Shown here: piece after piece, positions 1 to 8,919 of the stretch | How positions within the stretch are numbered: the stretch's first letter is position 1 | How the letters are laid out: the number at the start of each line of letters is the position of its first letter | DNA from: a virus | Reading direction: 5' to 3' (one strand) | IMG/VR virus record: IMGVR_UViG_3300032092_001756 | Location: 1 to 24,928 of that record | DNA length: 24,928 nucleotides | The notes under the pieces: generated by a model | Seen by the model: the letters and a program-made list of their open reading frames with translations, nothing else | Database searches by the model: none | Told to the model about the DNA's origin: nothing | Translations under genes and position numbers: made by a program

Positions 1-507
1 GATTATCCCGTTAATCGTATACTTGATGTTTTACTTACCGACAAGATCGTTGGAGTCGCTAGCGGAAGAGCCGAATTTGGTCCTAGGGCATTGGGGAACA
101 GAAGCCTACTCGCCGATCCGAGGGGAACAGAAATAAAGGATAAAGTAAATGAAATTAAACGTAGACAAAAATTCAGACCATTTGCGCCAATCATTTTGGA
201 GGAGTATGCTGATACTTACTTTGATATGCCTCGTGGTTTCAGTAATAGTAGGTATATGCAAGTCATCAGTCGTTGTAGGGTACCTGACTTATTTCCTGCT
301 GTCATTCATATCGACAGGACTAGTCGTGTGCAGACAGTACCAAAAGATGGTTCGGGAATCAGAGAGCTATTAGAAAAATGGTATGTACTAACCGGTTGCC
401 CAATGTTACTTAACACTAGCTTAAACGTTAGGGGAGAGCCAATGGTCAATGACCGTATTGATGCAGATAGATTTGAAAACTTATATGGCGTTAAAGTACT
501 GTCATAA
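1..507 (+). CDS. Carbamoyltransferase (NodU/CmcH family), C-terminal part, 5' end outside window
   Basis: The frame is open from base 1, so the gene begins upstream; 168 codons are visible. The motif EFGPRALGNRSLLADPR (about codons 25-41), followed by KFRPFAPIILEE, is the signature of the C-terminal YrdC-like domain of NodU/CmcH/TobZ carbamoyltransferases. These enzymes move a carbamoyl group from carbamoyl phosphate, via an adenylate, to a hydroxyl of a sugar or antibiotic. The later segment GCPMLLNTSLNVRGEPM also matches the family. The N-terminal Kae1-like domain cannot be seen. The next gene starts 8 bases downstream, so the two are probably co-transcribed. In a phage the target could be a modified nucleotide or a surface glycan; nothing here decides which. 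Confidence 0.9.
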   Translation, partial: DYPVNRILDVLLTDKIVGVASGRAEFGPRALGNRSLLADPRGTEIKDKVNEIKRRQKFRPFAPIILEEYADTYFDMPRGFSNSRYMQVISRCRVPDLFPAVIHIDRTSRVQTVPKDGSGIRELLEKWYVLTGCPMLLNTSLNVRGEPMVNDRIDADRFENLYGVKVLS

Positions 508-515
508 GTATATGA

Positions 516-3500
516 ATGCTACGAGATGTATTTTACTTTGGCAATAAGCCAAATAGTCACCCAAGAGAACAATATGCAAATGACTTAGCACACGCTAGGT
601 CATTGTCCACTACAGAACACTTTTGGGTAATCACAGAGCATTGTGACTACAAGAACTTTGATTGGGACTGGGACTTTGATTTCTTGCCTGACGAAGATGT
701 TTGGACTAAAGACTTTAACAATGTATGGCCTAGCGAGTTTGACAAAGATAGTGGCACTTGGCTATGCACAGAGCTAGATGTTGATACCTTTATCTATCGT
801 ACAGATGTACAGCCAATCAAATTAAAAAATCAATCTTGGAAATTTCATTCTCCCGTTGATTTGTCTAGTATTGATCTTTCATGGACACCTGAACCAACCG
901 AACCACCATACATATATACGTGGGGCAACAAATATATACCAGCAGAAATAGAACCAACACTAGAGTATTATGTAGATGGAGCAGTTGATAGAAAGTACAT
1001 GGGTAATGTACGGGTGTTCCCTCAACTCAGCAGATGGACAGAACATGTTAAAGTAGATGAAAACAATTTTGATATGTGCTGGAGACCTGATCCACGTGAG
1101 CCAGCATTCATATATGTATGGGGAAACAAATATGAACCCGCAGAAATTAAGCCCACGCTAGAATATGTTGTACCAGGCGCCATCAATAAAAAATATATGG
1201 GTGTTGTATTAGTTGAACCAGAACTTGATAGATGGGTCGAGCACATTAAAGTATCGGTTGAGTTTGATAAATCATGGAGGCCAGATCCTAGAGAGCCCGC
1301 ATTCATATATGTGTGGGGTAATAAGTATGATCCGGCAGAAGTCAAACCTACATTAGAATATATAGTACCCGGTGCTATTGATAAGAAGTACATGGGTATT
1401 GTAGAACTAGAACCTGAATGGGATCGATGGAAAGAACATATATTAGTAGATAGAACTACATTTGACTTTAGTTGGAGACCAGACCCTAACTTACATGAAC
1501 CACCTTATATCTATGTATGGGGTAACAAATTTCACCCTGCTGAACAAAAATCAACATTAGAATATATTGTGCCGGGTGCTACTGAAAAGAAGTACATGGG
1601 TATTGTAGACTTAGCACCTGAATGGGATCGATGGAATATGTTAATTCCCATTGACATGGATAGCTTTGACTTTAGATGGAGACCTGATCCTAATCTACAT
1701 GAGCCACCACTGATATATGTATTTGGAAACAAGTGGCATGATAGCAAGACTGAACCCACAATAGAATATGTTGCTCCCGGCGCTGTTGTTAAGAAGTACA
1801 TGGATCACCCTGTTGCTATACCTAAAAGTGATATGTCATTGTGGACTGTCAATAACAAAGAAGACTTAGATACATTTGATTTTAGTTGGAGACCTAACCC
1901 ACACAGCCCATTACAACTATATCAATGGGTTGATAACGGTCCTAGATACAATCAACCAAATGCTACTGAAGTTGTATTGATGGAGTATGTAGATGACAAT
2001 AGAAAAGTGTTTGTTAATCGTTATCAAATTAAAACTACACTAGAAGAATTAATAGAAGAACATATTGACGAAGTGTTTTGGGCATTGAATCCTGACTTGG
2101 CATATGACAGATTTGATTTTAATTGGAGACCTACAAACGAAAACTTCCGTCATATTAACGTATTTGGTAATGAGTATAGCAAGAACACACAAACATACTA
2201 CATCAATGGACCTATGTATAAACTAGGTCACCGTGAATATAATTATATTGAACAAGATTTTGATATTGAATCTAATTTAAGTATGTTCTATATCGACAGA
2301 GGTCGTGGAGCTGATAGATATGAAGCATTGAAACTACGTTATCCTCAACTACAAAAAACTAGATATCTTAACAGTTGGGTAGAGACTATTCAACGTTGCT
2401 GTAATAAGAGTGAAACGAAACTCTTTTGGGTATTGAACAGTGAACTAGATTACAGTGAGTTTATGTTTGACTTCTATCCTAGCCCATGGCAGATGGATAT
2501 GGTTCATGTATTCGGAACACAATGGAGTCATTGGGGTAATACTTATCTAGTGAATAAAGAAACGTTTGAAGAATCAACAAAATATATCAAGGTCATTGAG
2601 CATTTGAATATTCTAAACTTTGTTAAGAACAAACGTGCTAAAGCAGTTGAGACATTGTATGATATTGTTTATATTGACCACGGCAACATAGAACATACAA
2701 CAGGTACAGTGGTCAAGTATGAAGAAAGTTATTTGAAGACATTCAAAAACATGTTAGCAATACTACCAACCAAGAAAGAACATTATGTTTGGGTATGTAG
2801 TACAATTTGTGATTATGATAATTTTGATTTTACATATATTTGTGATCCTTATGCCAAAGATCAATTACATGTATTTCCTAGCGACAAGCAAAAGTTTGGT
2901 GATACGTTTTTAGTTGACGTAAACAAATTAAGAACATTGATTGATAGTATGGATGTGTTAGAAGACTATGTAAAAATAAACTACAATCAACATCAATCTA
3001 CTAAACGATTACCTGCACCCGTTTTTATAAATGAAAGTGATACACATGTCTCTATTAACAATTTTGATTTTAATTGGCCTTATGCTACGATACTCTCGGC
3101 AGACAACAAAGAAATAAAAGTAATTGACAATGAACCTATGAGTTTATGGTCAACTGAAACAAAGAATATTGTTGTTCATAGTGCAGGTGGAACGTGTGTT
3201 ACTATACCACGTGAAGCCAAAGACTATGTAAAAAAAGAGTTATACGATTATCCATATATCAAACATGTAGCTAAGCCTGTACATAGTAATCCTTTAGATA
3301 TTGTATTCTTTAGTAACGGTGAAGCTGGTGCTGATGAAAACTATGAGCATTTATTATTTGCTACAGCTGGATTATCTAATAGAGTTATTAGAGTTGACGG
3401 CATTAATGGTCGTGTTGCAAGTCAACATGCGGCTGCAAATGCAAGTAACACATCGTGGTACTTCTTAGTCAATGCTAAACTTAAAGTTAATAAAAAGTTT

Positions 3501-3971
3501 GATTGGGATTGGCAACCGGACAGATTACAGATACCAAAACATTATATCTTTACTGCAACCAATCCAGTCAATCATTTAGAGTATGGTCATCAAGCTATTG
3601 TTGCTAACAATAAGAAGTTGACATTGAATACTGTGGTAAAAGGATTAGACTTTACTATGGACAGTGAACACGAAGTTGTACAAATTAATAGTGGAATAGG
3701 TATGTACAATACCAGTATATGGGATACGTGGCGAACAGCCTTCCGTGAAGTATTGAAGTTAAAATATTATACTGAACACAATGATGATTTAGAAGCTAAA
3801 TTTAGATTAAGTTCATGGCTAAATTTAGGTGACGGGAAGTTTGGTGAATACAGTACTATAGCGGCATTGGATGCATGCCGCTATTATGAGACGGTTAACG
3901 GAGATTTGAACAAATTAAGGTTAAGTTATGACTGGGATTGGTTAAAAACGTACTTTGAGGATAAAATGTAA
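516..3971 (+). CDS. Very large modular repeat protein (1151 aa), possibly glycosyltransferase-like
   Basis: No function is recognised with certainty. From about residue 119 the protein holds a run of 65-70 residue modules (starts near 119, 185, 250, 319, 384, then more divergent at 454 and 533). Each has the pattern FDFxWRPDP, then IYVWGNK, PAE, TLEY, VPGA, KKYMG, and DRWxEH. The rest repeats a looser unit: 'FWVLN...LDY..FDF.W.P...HVFG' recurs near residues 35, 515, 640 and 770. A segment near 925 (LDIVFFSNGEAGADENYE) and a matching IVYIDHG segment near 715 open longer modules that resemble nucleotide-sugar-transferase folds, with acidic FDWDW patches in place of DxD. That fold guess is inference. 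It follows the carbamoyltransferase by 8 bases. It has no signal peptide or membrane segment. The start lacks a clear Shine-Dalgarno site. Confidence 0.8.
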   Translation: MLRDVFYFGNKPNSHPREQYANDLAHARSLSTTEHFWVITEHCDYKNFDWDWDFDFLPDEDVWTKDFNNVWPSEFDKDSGTWLCTELDVDTFIYRTDVQPIKLKNQSWKFHSPVDLSSIDLSWTPEPTEPPYIYTWGNKYIPAEIEPTLEYYVDGAVDRKYMGNVRVFPQLSRWTEHVKVDENNFDMCWRPDPREPAFIYVWGNKYEPAEIKPTLEYVVPGAINKKYMGVVLVEPELDRWVEHIKVSVEFDKSWRPDPREPAFIYVWGNKYDPAEVKPTLEYIVPGAIDKKYMGIVELEPEWDRWKEHILVDRTTFDFSWRPDPNLHEPPYIYVWGNKFHPAEQKSTLEYIVPGATEKKYMGIVDLAPEWDRWNMLIPIDMDSFDFRWRPDPNLHEPPLIYVFGNKWHDSKTEPTIEYVAPGAVVKKYMDHPVAIPKSDMSLWTVNNKEDLDTFDFSWRPNPHSPLQLYQWVDNGPRYNQPNATEVVLMEYVDDNRKVFVNRYQIKTTLEELIEEHIDEVFWALNPDLAYDRFDFNWRPTNENFRHINVFGNEYSKNTQTYYINGPMYKLGHREYNYIEQDFDIESNLSMFYIDRGRGADRYEALKLRYPQLQKTRYLNSWVETIQRCCNKSETKLFWVLNSELDYSEFMFDFYPSPWQMDMVHVFGTQWSHWGNTYLVNKETFEESTKYIKVIEHLNILNFVKNKRAKAVETLYDIVYIDHGNIEHTTGTVVKYEESYLKTFKNMLAILPTKKEHYVWVCSTICDYDNFDFTYICDPYAKDQLHVFPSDKQKFGDTFLVDVNKLRTLIDSMDVLEDYVKINYNQHQSTKRLPAPVFINESDTHVSINNFDFNWPYATILSADNKEIKVIDNEPMSLWSTETKNIVVHSAGGTCVTIPREAKDYVKKELYDYPYIKHVAKPVHSNPLDIVFFSNGEAGADENYEHLLFATAGLSNRVIRVDGINGRVASQHAAANASNTSWYFLVNAKLKVNKKFDWDWQPDRLQIPKHYIFTATNPVNHLEYGHQAIVANNKKLTLNTVVKGLDFTMDSEHEVVQINSGIGMYNTSIWDTWRTAFREVLKLKYYTEHNDDLEAKFRLSSWLNLGDGKFGEYSTIAALDACRYYETVNGDLNKLRLSYDWDWLKTYFEDKM
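870..2111 (+). repeat. Tandem diverged repeats inside the 1151-aa gene
   Basis: At least five consecutive units of about 195-210 bases encode FDFxWRPDP...KKYMG modules, with two weaker ones after them. Some stretches are nearly identical at the DNA level. For example, AAGAAGTACATGGGTATTGT occurs at 1383 and again at 1587, exactly 204 bases (68 codons) apart, and CTGAATGGGATCGATGGA follows in both. All units stay in frame. The high DNA identity of units three and four suggests fairly recent duplication or gene conversion. Confidence 0.85.
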
Positions 3972-3985
3972 TAGTTTTGTAATGC

Positions 3986-4009
3986 GCTAATATAATATTA
4001 GCATAAATA
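3986..4009 (+). promoter_or_regulatory. Inverted repeat plus ATAAATA late-promoter-like motif
   Basis: Between the repeat gene and the solute-binding protein is an 8-bp perfect inverted repeat, GCTAATAT-A-ATATTAGC (3986-4002). ATAAATA at 4003-4009 follows at once and resembles the T4 late promoter TATAAATA. A TATAAT hexamer (3991-3996) lies inside the repeat but has no good -35 box. The gene starts at 4017, so a start from ATAAATA would leave almost no leader. An operator-like role is possible. The evidence is motif similarity only. Confidence 0.35.
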
Positions 4010-4016
4010 CATTACT

Positions 4017-4835
4017 ATGAAAAAACTACTAATATCCCTATTTGTACTTGTTACTTCATTAGCATCTGCACAGATGCCGACTTCAACAGTACCACTACCC
4101 GCAGATATTGCCGCAATTAAGAAAGCAAACGTTCTTATTGTGGCAATGACCAAAAAAGATGTCCCGCCTTTCTTCTCCGGAGAAGGTGATAATATTCGAG
4201 GTCTTGACGTTGAGATTGCCAAACGAATTGGTGTATTACTTGGCGTCCCTGTACAGTTCAGACGAGATGCAGAAAGTTTTGCTGAAGTTGTTGAACAAGT
4301 GCGTGACGGCAGAGCAGACATTGCAGTTAGTAAACTATCAGTAACTGGTCCACGTTTACAAGTTGTTAAGTTCAGCGCACCCTATGTTAAATTAAGACAG
4401 AGTTTAGTTATTAATCGTTTATGGTTAAGTCAGAACAGTCAAGGTAAAGAAGTATATCAAGTTATCCGTGACTTCAATGGTAAGATAAGTTTTATCCGTA
4501 ACTCAAGTTATGATACATTCGCCCGTATTAACTTCCCCAATGCAACATTCCTTCCGGAAGACAAATGGGATGTGATTATCGACAAAGTTACACGTGGTGA
4601 CATTGCTGCCGCATATCGTGACGAATTTGAAATCAAGAAAATTGCTTTTGAAAAGCCTGATGCAGCCATTACTACAAAGAGTATTACAATCTCTGACAGT
4701 GTAGATAACATTGCAGTGGCAGTGAATCCAAAATCAATTCAACTATTGAGTATGGTTGATTATGTGATTAAAAATGAATTCAGCAACATTGACACTAAAA
4801 AGTTAATGGACAGATACAAATCAGAAAAGAAATAA
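4017..4835 (+). CDS. Secreted amino-acid-type solute-binding protein (SBP_bac_3 family)
   Basis: The 272-residue protein starts with a signal peptide (MKKLLISLFVLVTSLASA, cleavage near residue 18-19). A family 3 periplasmic binding protein follows: 'NVLIVAMTKKDVPPF', 'GLDVEIAKRIGVLLG', 'DGRADIAVSKLSVTGPR', then 'VKFSAPYV'. Such proteins capture polar amino acids in the periplasm, usually for ABC transporters. No ABC permease or ATPase is nearby. Instead a cation:dicarboxylate symporter gene starts 9 bases downstream. As I recall, fusions of this receptor type to that symporter class occur in bacteria, so the pair may be a split version of one system; this is inference. The length is normal for the family and the gene looks intact. 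Confidence 0.85.
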   Translation: MKKLLISLFVLVTSLASAQMPTSTVPLPADIAAIKKANVLIVAMTKKDVPPFFSGEGDNIRGLDVEIAKRIGVLLGVPVQFRRDAESFAEVVEQVRDGRADIAVSKLSVTGPRLQVVKFSAPYVKLRQSLVINRLWLSQNSQGKEVYQVIRDFNGKISFIRNSSYDTFARINFPNATFLPEDKWDVIIDKVTRGDIAAAYRDEFEIKKIAFEKPDAAITTKSITISDSVDNIAVAVNPKSIQLLSMVDYVIKNEFSNIDTKKLMDRYKSEKK

Positions 4836-4844
4836 GGACACATC

Positions 4845-6122
4845 ATGACAACAGCACATTTAAAAAGTTTCCTGATTAGTCCTTGGACTATCTTAGGATC
4901 AATTATAGTAGGTATCCTAAGCGGAGTATATATTCCTGAGTTTAGTATTAGCCTTGACAGTATTGGTAGTATCTATATTAGTTTGTTAAAGGTAGTTGTA
5001 TTACCATTCTTATTAGCAACTATCCTAGTTGGTATCATTGGCTTGCTACAAAAAGAAGGCAGTCAAACATTAATTCGTAAAATCATCATTGGCTTTGTCA
5101 GCAGTATGTTTATTGCCGCGGTCATAGGAGTAGGTACTGTAATGGTCACCGGTACAGAAATGACACCTGAGAAGAAAACACAGCTTGGTGTACTAGTCAA
5201 CGACAAAGACAGCGGCACTGATTTAAACATCACGCTTAAAGAACCAATGCCGCAGGCAGCAGAAGTTAGTGCTGGTAAGATGGCAGAGAAGTTTATTCCA
5301 GAAAATATCTTTAACACACTAAACAATGGTGAGAGTTTGAAGATTGTGATCTTTTGTTTGATCTTTGGTGTTGCCCTTGGACACTTGAAGACAGAAGGTC
5401 AACGCATGTTGGTTGAAGTACTAAAGAGTATTCAACAAGCAAGTATTAGCATCTTTAAGTTCTTAAACTATTTCTTGCCCATTGCACTATTAGCAATGAT
5501 TTCATCACAAGTTGGTAAAGTAGGCGTGGGAATCTTTATGACCATGTTTGACTTTGTGTTCCAACAGTTTATTGGCGGGATGCTAGTTATTGCGCTAGGT
5601 ACAGTTGTAATCTGGATGCGCAGTGGATTGAGTCTAATGACTGTTATCCGTGAAACTAAAGAGACATTGATTGTTGCTGTTAGTTCACGTAGTTCATTGG
5701 CTTGTATCCCATATGCACAAGAAGCACTACACAGACTACACTTTGACAAAGGCGGAGTTGAACTAACTGTTCCACTAAGTTTCACTGTTAACCGTATCGG
5801 TAGTATCGTTTACTATGCTATTGCTACTGTATTCATTGCCAACATCTATGATGCTCCATTAGGTCTAACGGGACTAGCAGTTGTATTGTTTGGTAGTATC
5901 TTAGCAGGTTTAGCAAGTGCAGGTACAACGGGCATCCTTACAGTTGCTACGGTAGCAGTTGTTTGTGACTTGTTAAAACTTCCAAGTGAAGCGGTATTAG
6001 TATTACTAATTGCAGTTGATCCATTAATGGATATGATTCGTACTGCAAGTCACGTACACGGTAACGTGGCAGTTACAGCGTTTGTCTGCGATAAAGAGGT
6101 AGTACCGGATGGACAAACTTAA
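4845..6122 (+). CDS. Cation:dicarboxylate/amino-acid symporter (DAACS/SDF family)
   Basis: This is a 425-residue polytopic membrane protein. The N-terminus (ISPWTILGSIIVGILSGVYIP...LLKVVVLPFLLATILVGI) is the usual start of glutamate/dicarboxylate symporters. The serine-rich hairpin appears as VSSRSSLACIPYAQEAL (about residues 283-299). The substrate-binding end is present as 'GLASAGTTGILTVA' and 'VDPLMDMIRTASHVHGN', which aligns with the D..D(M).RT..NV.GD motif of the family. The hairpin is of the RSSLA..P type rather than the SSSxTLP type of GltP, suggesting a divergent subgroup. AAGGA lies upstream of the start. The next gene overlaps its 3' end by 14 bases. The protein would sit in the inner membrane and import acidic amino acids or dicarboxylates with Na+ or H+. 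Confidence 0.88.
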   Translation: MTTAHLKSFLISPWTILGSIIVGILSGVYIPEFSISLDSIGSIYISLLKVVVLPFLLATILVGIIGLLQKEGSQTLIRKIIIGFVSSMFIAAVIGVGTVMVTGTEMTPEKKTQLGVLVNDKDSGTDLNITLKEPMPQAAEVSAGKMAEKFIPENIFNTLNNGESLKIVIFCLIFGVALGHLKTEGQRMLVEVLKSIQQASISIFKFLNYFLPIALLAMISSQVGKVGVGIFMTMFDFVFQQFIGGMLVIALGTVVIWMRSGLSLMTVIRETKETLIVAVSSRSSLACIPYAQEALHRLHFDKGGVELTVPLSFTVNRIGSIVYYAIATVFIANIYDAPLGLTGLAVVLFGSILAGLASAGTTGILTVATVAVVCDLLKLPSEAVLVLLIAVDPLMDMIRTASHVHGNVAVTAFVCDKEVVPDGQT

Positions 6123-6711
6123 AGATTTTTTCTTTGGGTTACTAACTTACATAGGCGAAAGTCCATTTCGCCTATTCACCGTAGTCTTTCTTTGCCTATT
6201 CATTTTTTTAGGATGGGTAGCCTACAGCGAAAAAGATGCCTTTATGGCAAGCTATCGTGCTCAACAAGCCATGCCAAAGATGAATGGCAAGTATGAAGAA
6301 GCATACAAGTTCCTATTAAAGCACACAGAAATAGAACTAGTGTCTATCATGGAAGTTAATACTCTATCAAACACAAGAAAGATTGCGTTCTTATCTACAC
6401 GCAATGGTGGAAAGATTACAGAACATAATGGATTAGACGTTGGACTGTTTAGTAAAAACTACGACAATAATAATGATGTTATCAGTCTAATGTCTGGTAA
6501 GATTCCATGTAGCCCGTATCTTAAACCGCAAAGTCTTATTGGCTTTGTCTACAAAGACAACGGTGTTAACTATATGTGTCGTATTAGTGTACCAGCTGAA
6601 CCTGGTGTGTTTATAGGACAGATAAGTGTTGGTTGGAAAGAACAACCCGCTGATTTAGAAGCCGCACACACGGCATTAGTCATTGCTTCGGCATTACTAT
6701 TTAAAAAATAA
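6109..6711 (+). CDS. Probable holin, T4 gpT-like
   Basis: The 200-residue protein has a short cytoplasmic tail, one membrane segment (about residues 22-39, FTVVFLCLFIFLGWVAY) and a periplasmic domain of about 160 residues. That is the layout of T4 holin T (218 aa). Detail resemblances are an N-terminal amphipathic 'FFFGLLTYIGES', a Y...(D)xF..Y stretch just after the membrane segment, and a C-terminus 'VNYMCRIS...GVFIGQISVGW' matching the T4 pattern 'INYMYSCPY...IYAGTITMYW'. I made this match from memory, so it needs a profile search. The gene overlaps the symporter by 14 bases, so translation is probably coupled. The alternative is a membrane-anchored sensor domain tied to the solute-uptake genes. 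Confidence 0.55.
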   Translation: MDKLKDFFFGLLTYIGESPFRLFTVVFLCLFIFLGWVAYSEKDAFMASYRAQQAMPKMNGKYEEAYKFLLKHTEIELVSIMEVNTLSNTRKIAFLSTRNGGKITEHNGLDVGLFSKNYDNNNDVISLMSGKIPCSPYLKPQSLIGFVYKDNGVNYMCRISVPAEPGVFIGQISVGWKEQPADLEAAHTALVIASALLFKK

Positions 6712-6720
6712 GGGAAAATA

Positions 6721-8856
6721 ATGGCTATCAATCAGATTTTTAACTTAAAGAATACCACCATAGCGTCATGGCGTCAAGGTGATCGAGACAACAAATACCC
6801 CCAGTGGTTGCTTGACAATGGCGTATGGATCAGTAATAACGCCTGGGCATTTGATGTTACTGCCACGGTGTACTTTCCATCTGATGGTTATTACAACTTC
6901 AAGTATACTGCTGACAATTATGCCAGATTTATCATTGACGGGTTCGAACTTCCTGAAAGCAACAACTTTACAAAAATATTCAGTGAAATAGTATGGGTCA
7001 CGGCCGGCAACCACACTATCCGTTGTAAAGCCAGTGACAAAGGCAACACCAACAGAAGTTGTGCTATGATTATTGATGATGACACACAGTTGGTTCGTGT
7101 TTGGAACTTGATGACCAATGGCTCTACAAACTGGCAAAACAATCCAGTCAAAATAGAGCGCCGTCCCACTCAAAGCAATTACTGTAAACTGATGAATGAC
7201 TTTGGTGTTTGGCCCAGTACAGGCGAAACTTTTGACAACACTTGGATGGTTGACTTTCCAGTTGATGCCTACTATAACTTTAGAGGCTCAGTGGATGATT
7301 CAGGTCAGGCCTGGATAGATGGTCAACAGTTGGCCGACATTGGTGGACATTCTAAAGAATACAACTCTACTAAGTTTATCACCGCTGGTAGAAAGGCTCT
7401 GCGTGTCACAGGAAAAAACAACAAAGGTCACAAAGCGGCCGCATTTGTGATCGAAGGCTCTATTAAAGATTTAGTAACCGCCAAAGCCAGTGCTAATTCA
7501 GCCAAGGCAGCAGAAAACAAAGCCGCCGCCGATCTAGCAGAAGCACAAGGAAAATTTGTTGAAGCCAAATGGATAGTTGTTCCTGTTGAAAGTGTGACAC
7601 TAAAGACTGACTTTCCCGGAGGTTTTAGTGCGTCAGCAACTGCTGAAGCCAAAGCAAGTGCCGAAGCAGGTGCAGGCGCCGGTTATACCAGTACTGGTGC
7701 TCAAGCACATATAGGCGCTAGCGCAGGAGTAGGTGTTAGTGCAGGAGCCAGTGTTGGAAATGAATATGTAGGTTGTGATGTTCGTGTTTGGGTAAGCGTA
7801 GAAGCCGTAGCTGAAACACATGCAAGTGCTGGCCTTGATGGTTATAACGCTTATGTAACCGCAGGCGTAAATTGTACTGTTCGTGCTGAAGCAGGCGCCG
7901 AAATTGGTATTCATGCTGGCCCGGCCGGTGCTGATGCCAATGGATGTGTTTATGCTGAATCTGGTGTCAAAGCAGAAGTGGTAGTTGAAGTTGGAATGAA
8001 CGGGTACCAACTTGAAGGCGGCATGAGCATAGGTACTTGCGTGGGAGTACAAGGCGAAGGTACTGTGACATTCAGTGGTGCCAGTGGAACAGCAGGTGCA
8101 GGTGCTAATTATGGAGAAGATCACTTTGAATTAGGAGCAGGCGCACAATCACAATTTAAAGACGGACACTTACGTTTAGGCATAAGTGGAGAAGCGGCCG
8201 CATTTGTCGGACTTGAAGTTGATTTGTCTACTGACATTGACACAAACAAGTGTATCAAAGATGCTGTGACTGTTTACCAAACAAGCAAAAATCTCTACGA
8301 ACACCGCAAGCAGATTTACAACAATGCCGTATCTCTGTCTAACCAAGCACAGTCTCAATTAACTAACCTAATAGGTAGCAGAGCCAACGACACTGCAAAA
8401 ACATTCGTTGATGCTGGTTATCAAATTGAAAACGGCATTGTCAAAACAGGTGGCAAGATAGCTGATTCTTGTACAGACGCAGCCGGTAAGGCAGTGAAGT
8501 TTGTTTCAGGTGGAAAGAAAATTGTGTGTACAATGATGAATGATGAATATGGGTTTGGAAGTTATCGCAATGCCATATGGTTGCATCATAGTGCCAACAT
8601 GCCAGAAGCTGATGTTTATCAACGCGGATATCACACCTTGTTCTTGCCATTAGTAGCTTATGCTAAAGGCACCGGAGTAACTAATCATTGGGTTAAGAAA
8701 GCATTAGAGCATATTGCCCGTCATAGAACTAGAGACATTTATTTAGAAATAAAAGGTCGTCAGAGAAGCCCACTAGGACGAGCATACCGTGCAGTATTAG
8801 AGCCGTTATGCTATGTCGTAGGGAAAATTACTAAAGAACAACATAATAAAATTTAA
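6721..8856 (+). CDS. Ala/Gly-rich probable virion or surface protein with two N-terminal beta domains
   Basis: The 711 residues show four zones. Two related domains of about 115 residues come first (near 1-125 and 130-250); both carry a 'GVW' ... 'W.(V/F)DFP.D.YYNF' ... 'DG..L' ... 'TAG...(I/L)R..' ... 'A.(M/F)(I)I..' pattern, resembling PA14/jelly-roll carbohydrate-binding folds. A short Ala-rich coiled segment follows (250-285). Next is an Ala/Gly/Val-rich stretch of alternating hydrophobic residues (about 300-505), probably a repetitive beta structure. A basic C-terminal module (about 604-711) contains YGFGSYRNAIW, GYH.LF.PL and LEHIARHRTRDIY; I recall similar tails in phage structural proteins but cannot name the family. 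GGGAAA precedes the start. No signal peptide is seen. A fibre or capsid-decorating role is inference. Confidence 0.7.
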   Translation: MAINQIFNLKNTTIASWRQGDRDNKYPQWLLDNGVWISNNAWAFDVTATVYFPSDGYYNFKYTADNYARFIIDGFELPESNNFTKIFSEIVWVTAGNHTIRCKASDKGNTNRSCAMIIDDDTQLVRVWNLMTNGSTNWQNNPVKIERRPTQSNYCKLMNDFGVWPSTGETFDNTWMVDFPVDAYYNFRGSVDDSGQAWIDGQQLADIGGHSKEYNSTKFITAGRKALRVTGKNNKGHKAAAFVIEGSIKDLVTAKASANSAKAAENKAAADLAEAQGKFVEAKWIVVPVESVTLKTDFPGGFSASATAEAKASAEAGAGAGYTSTGAQAHIGASAGVGVSAGASVGNEYVGCDVRVWVSVEAVAETHASAGLDGYNAYVTAGVNCTVRAEAGAEIGIHAGPAGADANGCVYAESGVKAEVVVEVGMNGYQLEGGMSIGTCVGVQGEGTVTFSGASGTAGAGANYGEDHFELGAGAQSQFKDGHLRLGISGEAAAFVGLEVDLSTDIDTNKCIKDAVTVYQTSKNLYEHRKQIYNNAVSLSNQAQSQLTNLIGSRANDTAKTFVDAGYQIENGIVKTGGKIADSCTDAAGKAVKFVSGGKKIVCTMMNDEYGFGSYRNAIWLHHSANMPEADVYQRGYHTLFLPLVAYAKGTGVTNHWVKKALEHIARHRTRDIYLEIKGRQRSPLGRAYRAVLEPLCYVVGKITKEQHNKI

Positions 8857-8919
8857 ATGAGACTCCCTGCTTTTATATCCGTTGGCATTTTGATAATCGT
8901 CCTATTGATTGTGTTATGA
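8857..8919 (+). CDS. Tiny hydrophobic peptide (20 aa), possibly translation-coupling ORF
   Basis: An ATG follows directly after the stop of the 711-aa gene (TAAATG) and opens a 20-codon frame, MRLPAFISVGILIIVLLIVL. Nearly all of it could span a membrane. Its TGA overlaps the racemase ATG as ATGA. Neither this ORF nor the racemase has a Shine-Dalgarno site, so ribosome hand-over through this ORF would explain racemase translation. It may be a real small membrane peptide or only a coupling device. Its length makes chance possible. Confidence 0.35.
   Translation: MRLPAFISVGILIIVLLIVL

Noticed and set aside
7633-8124. Long minus-strand frame rich in Cys, Ser and Thr
   Set aside because: Mirror artefact of the Ala/Gly-rich coding repeats on the plus strand; no start context.
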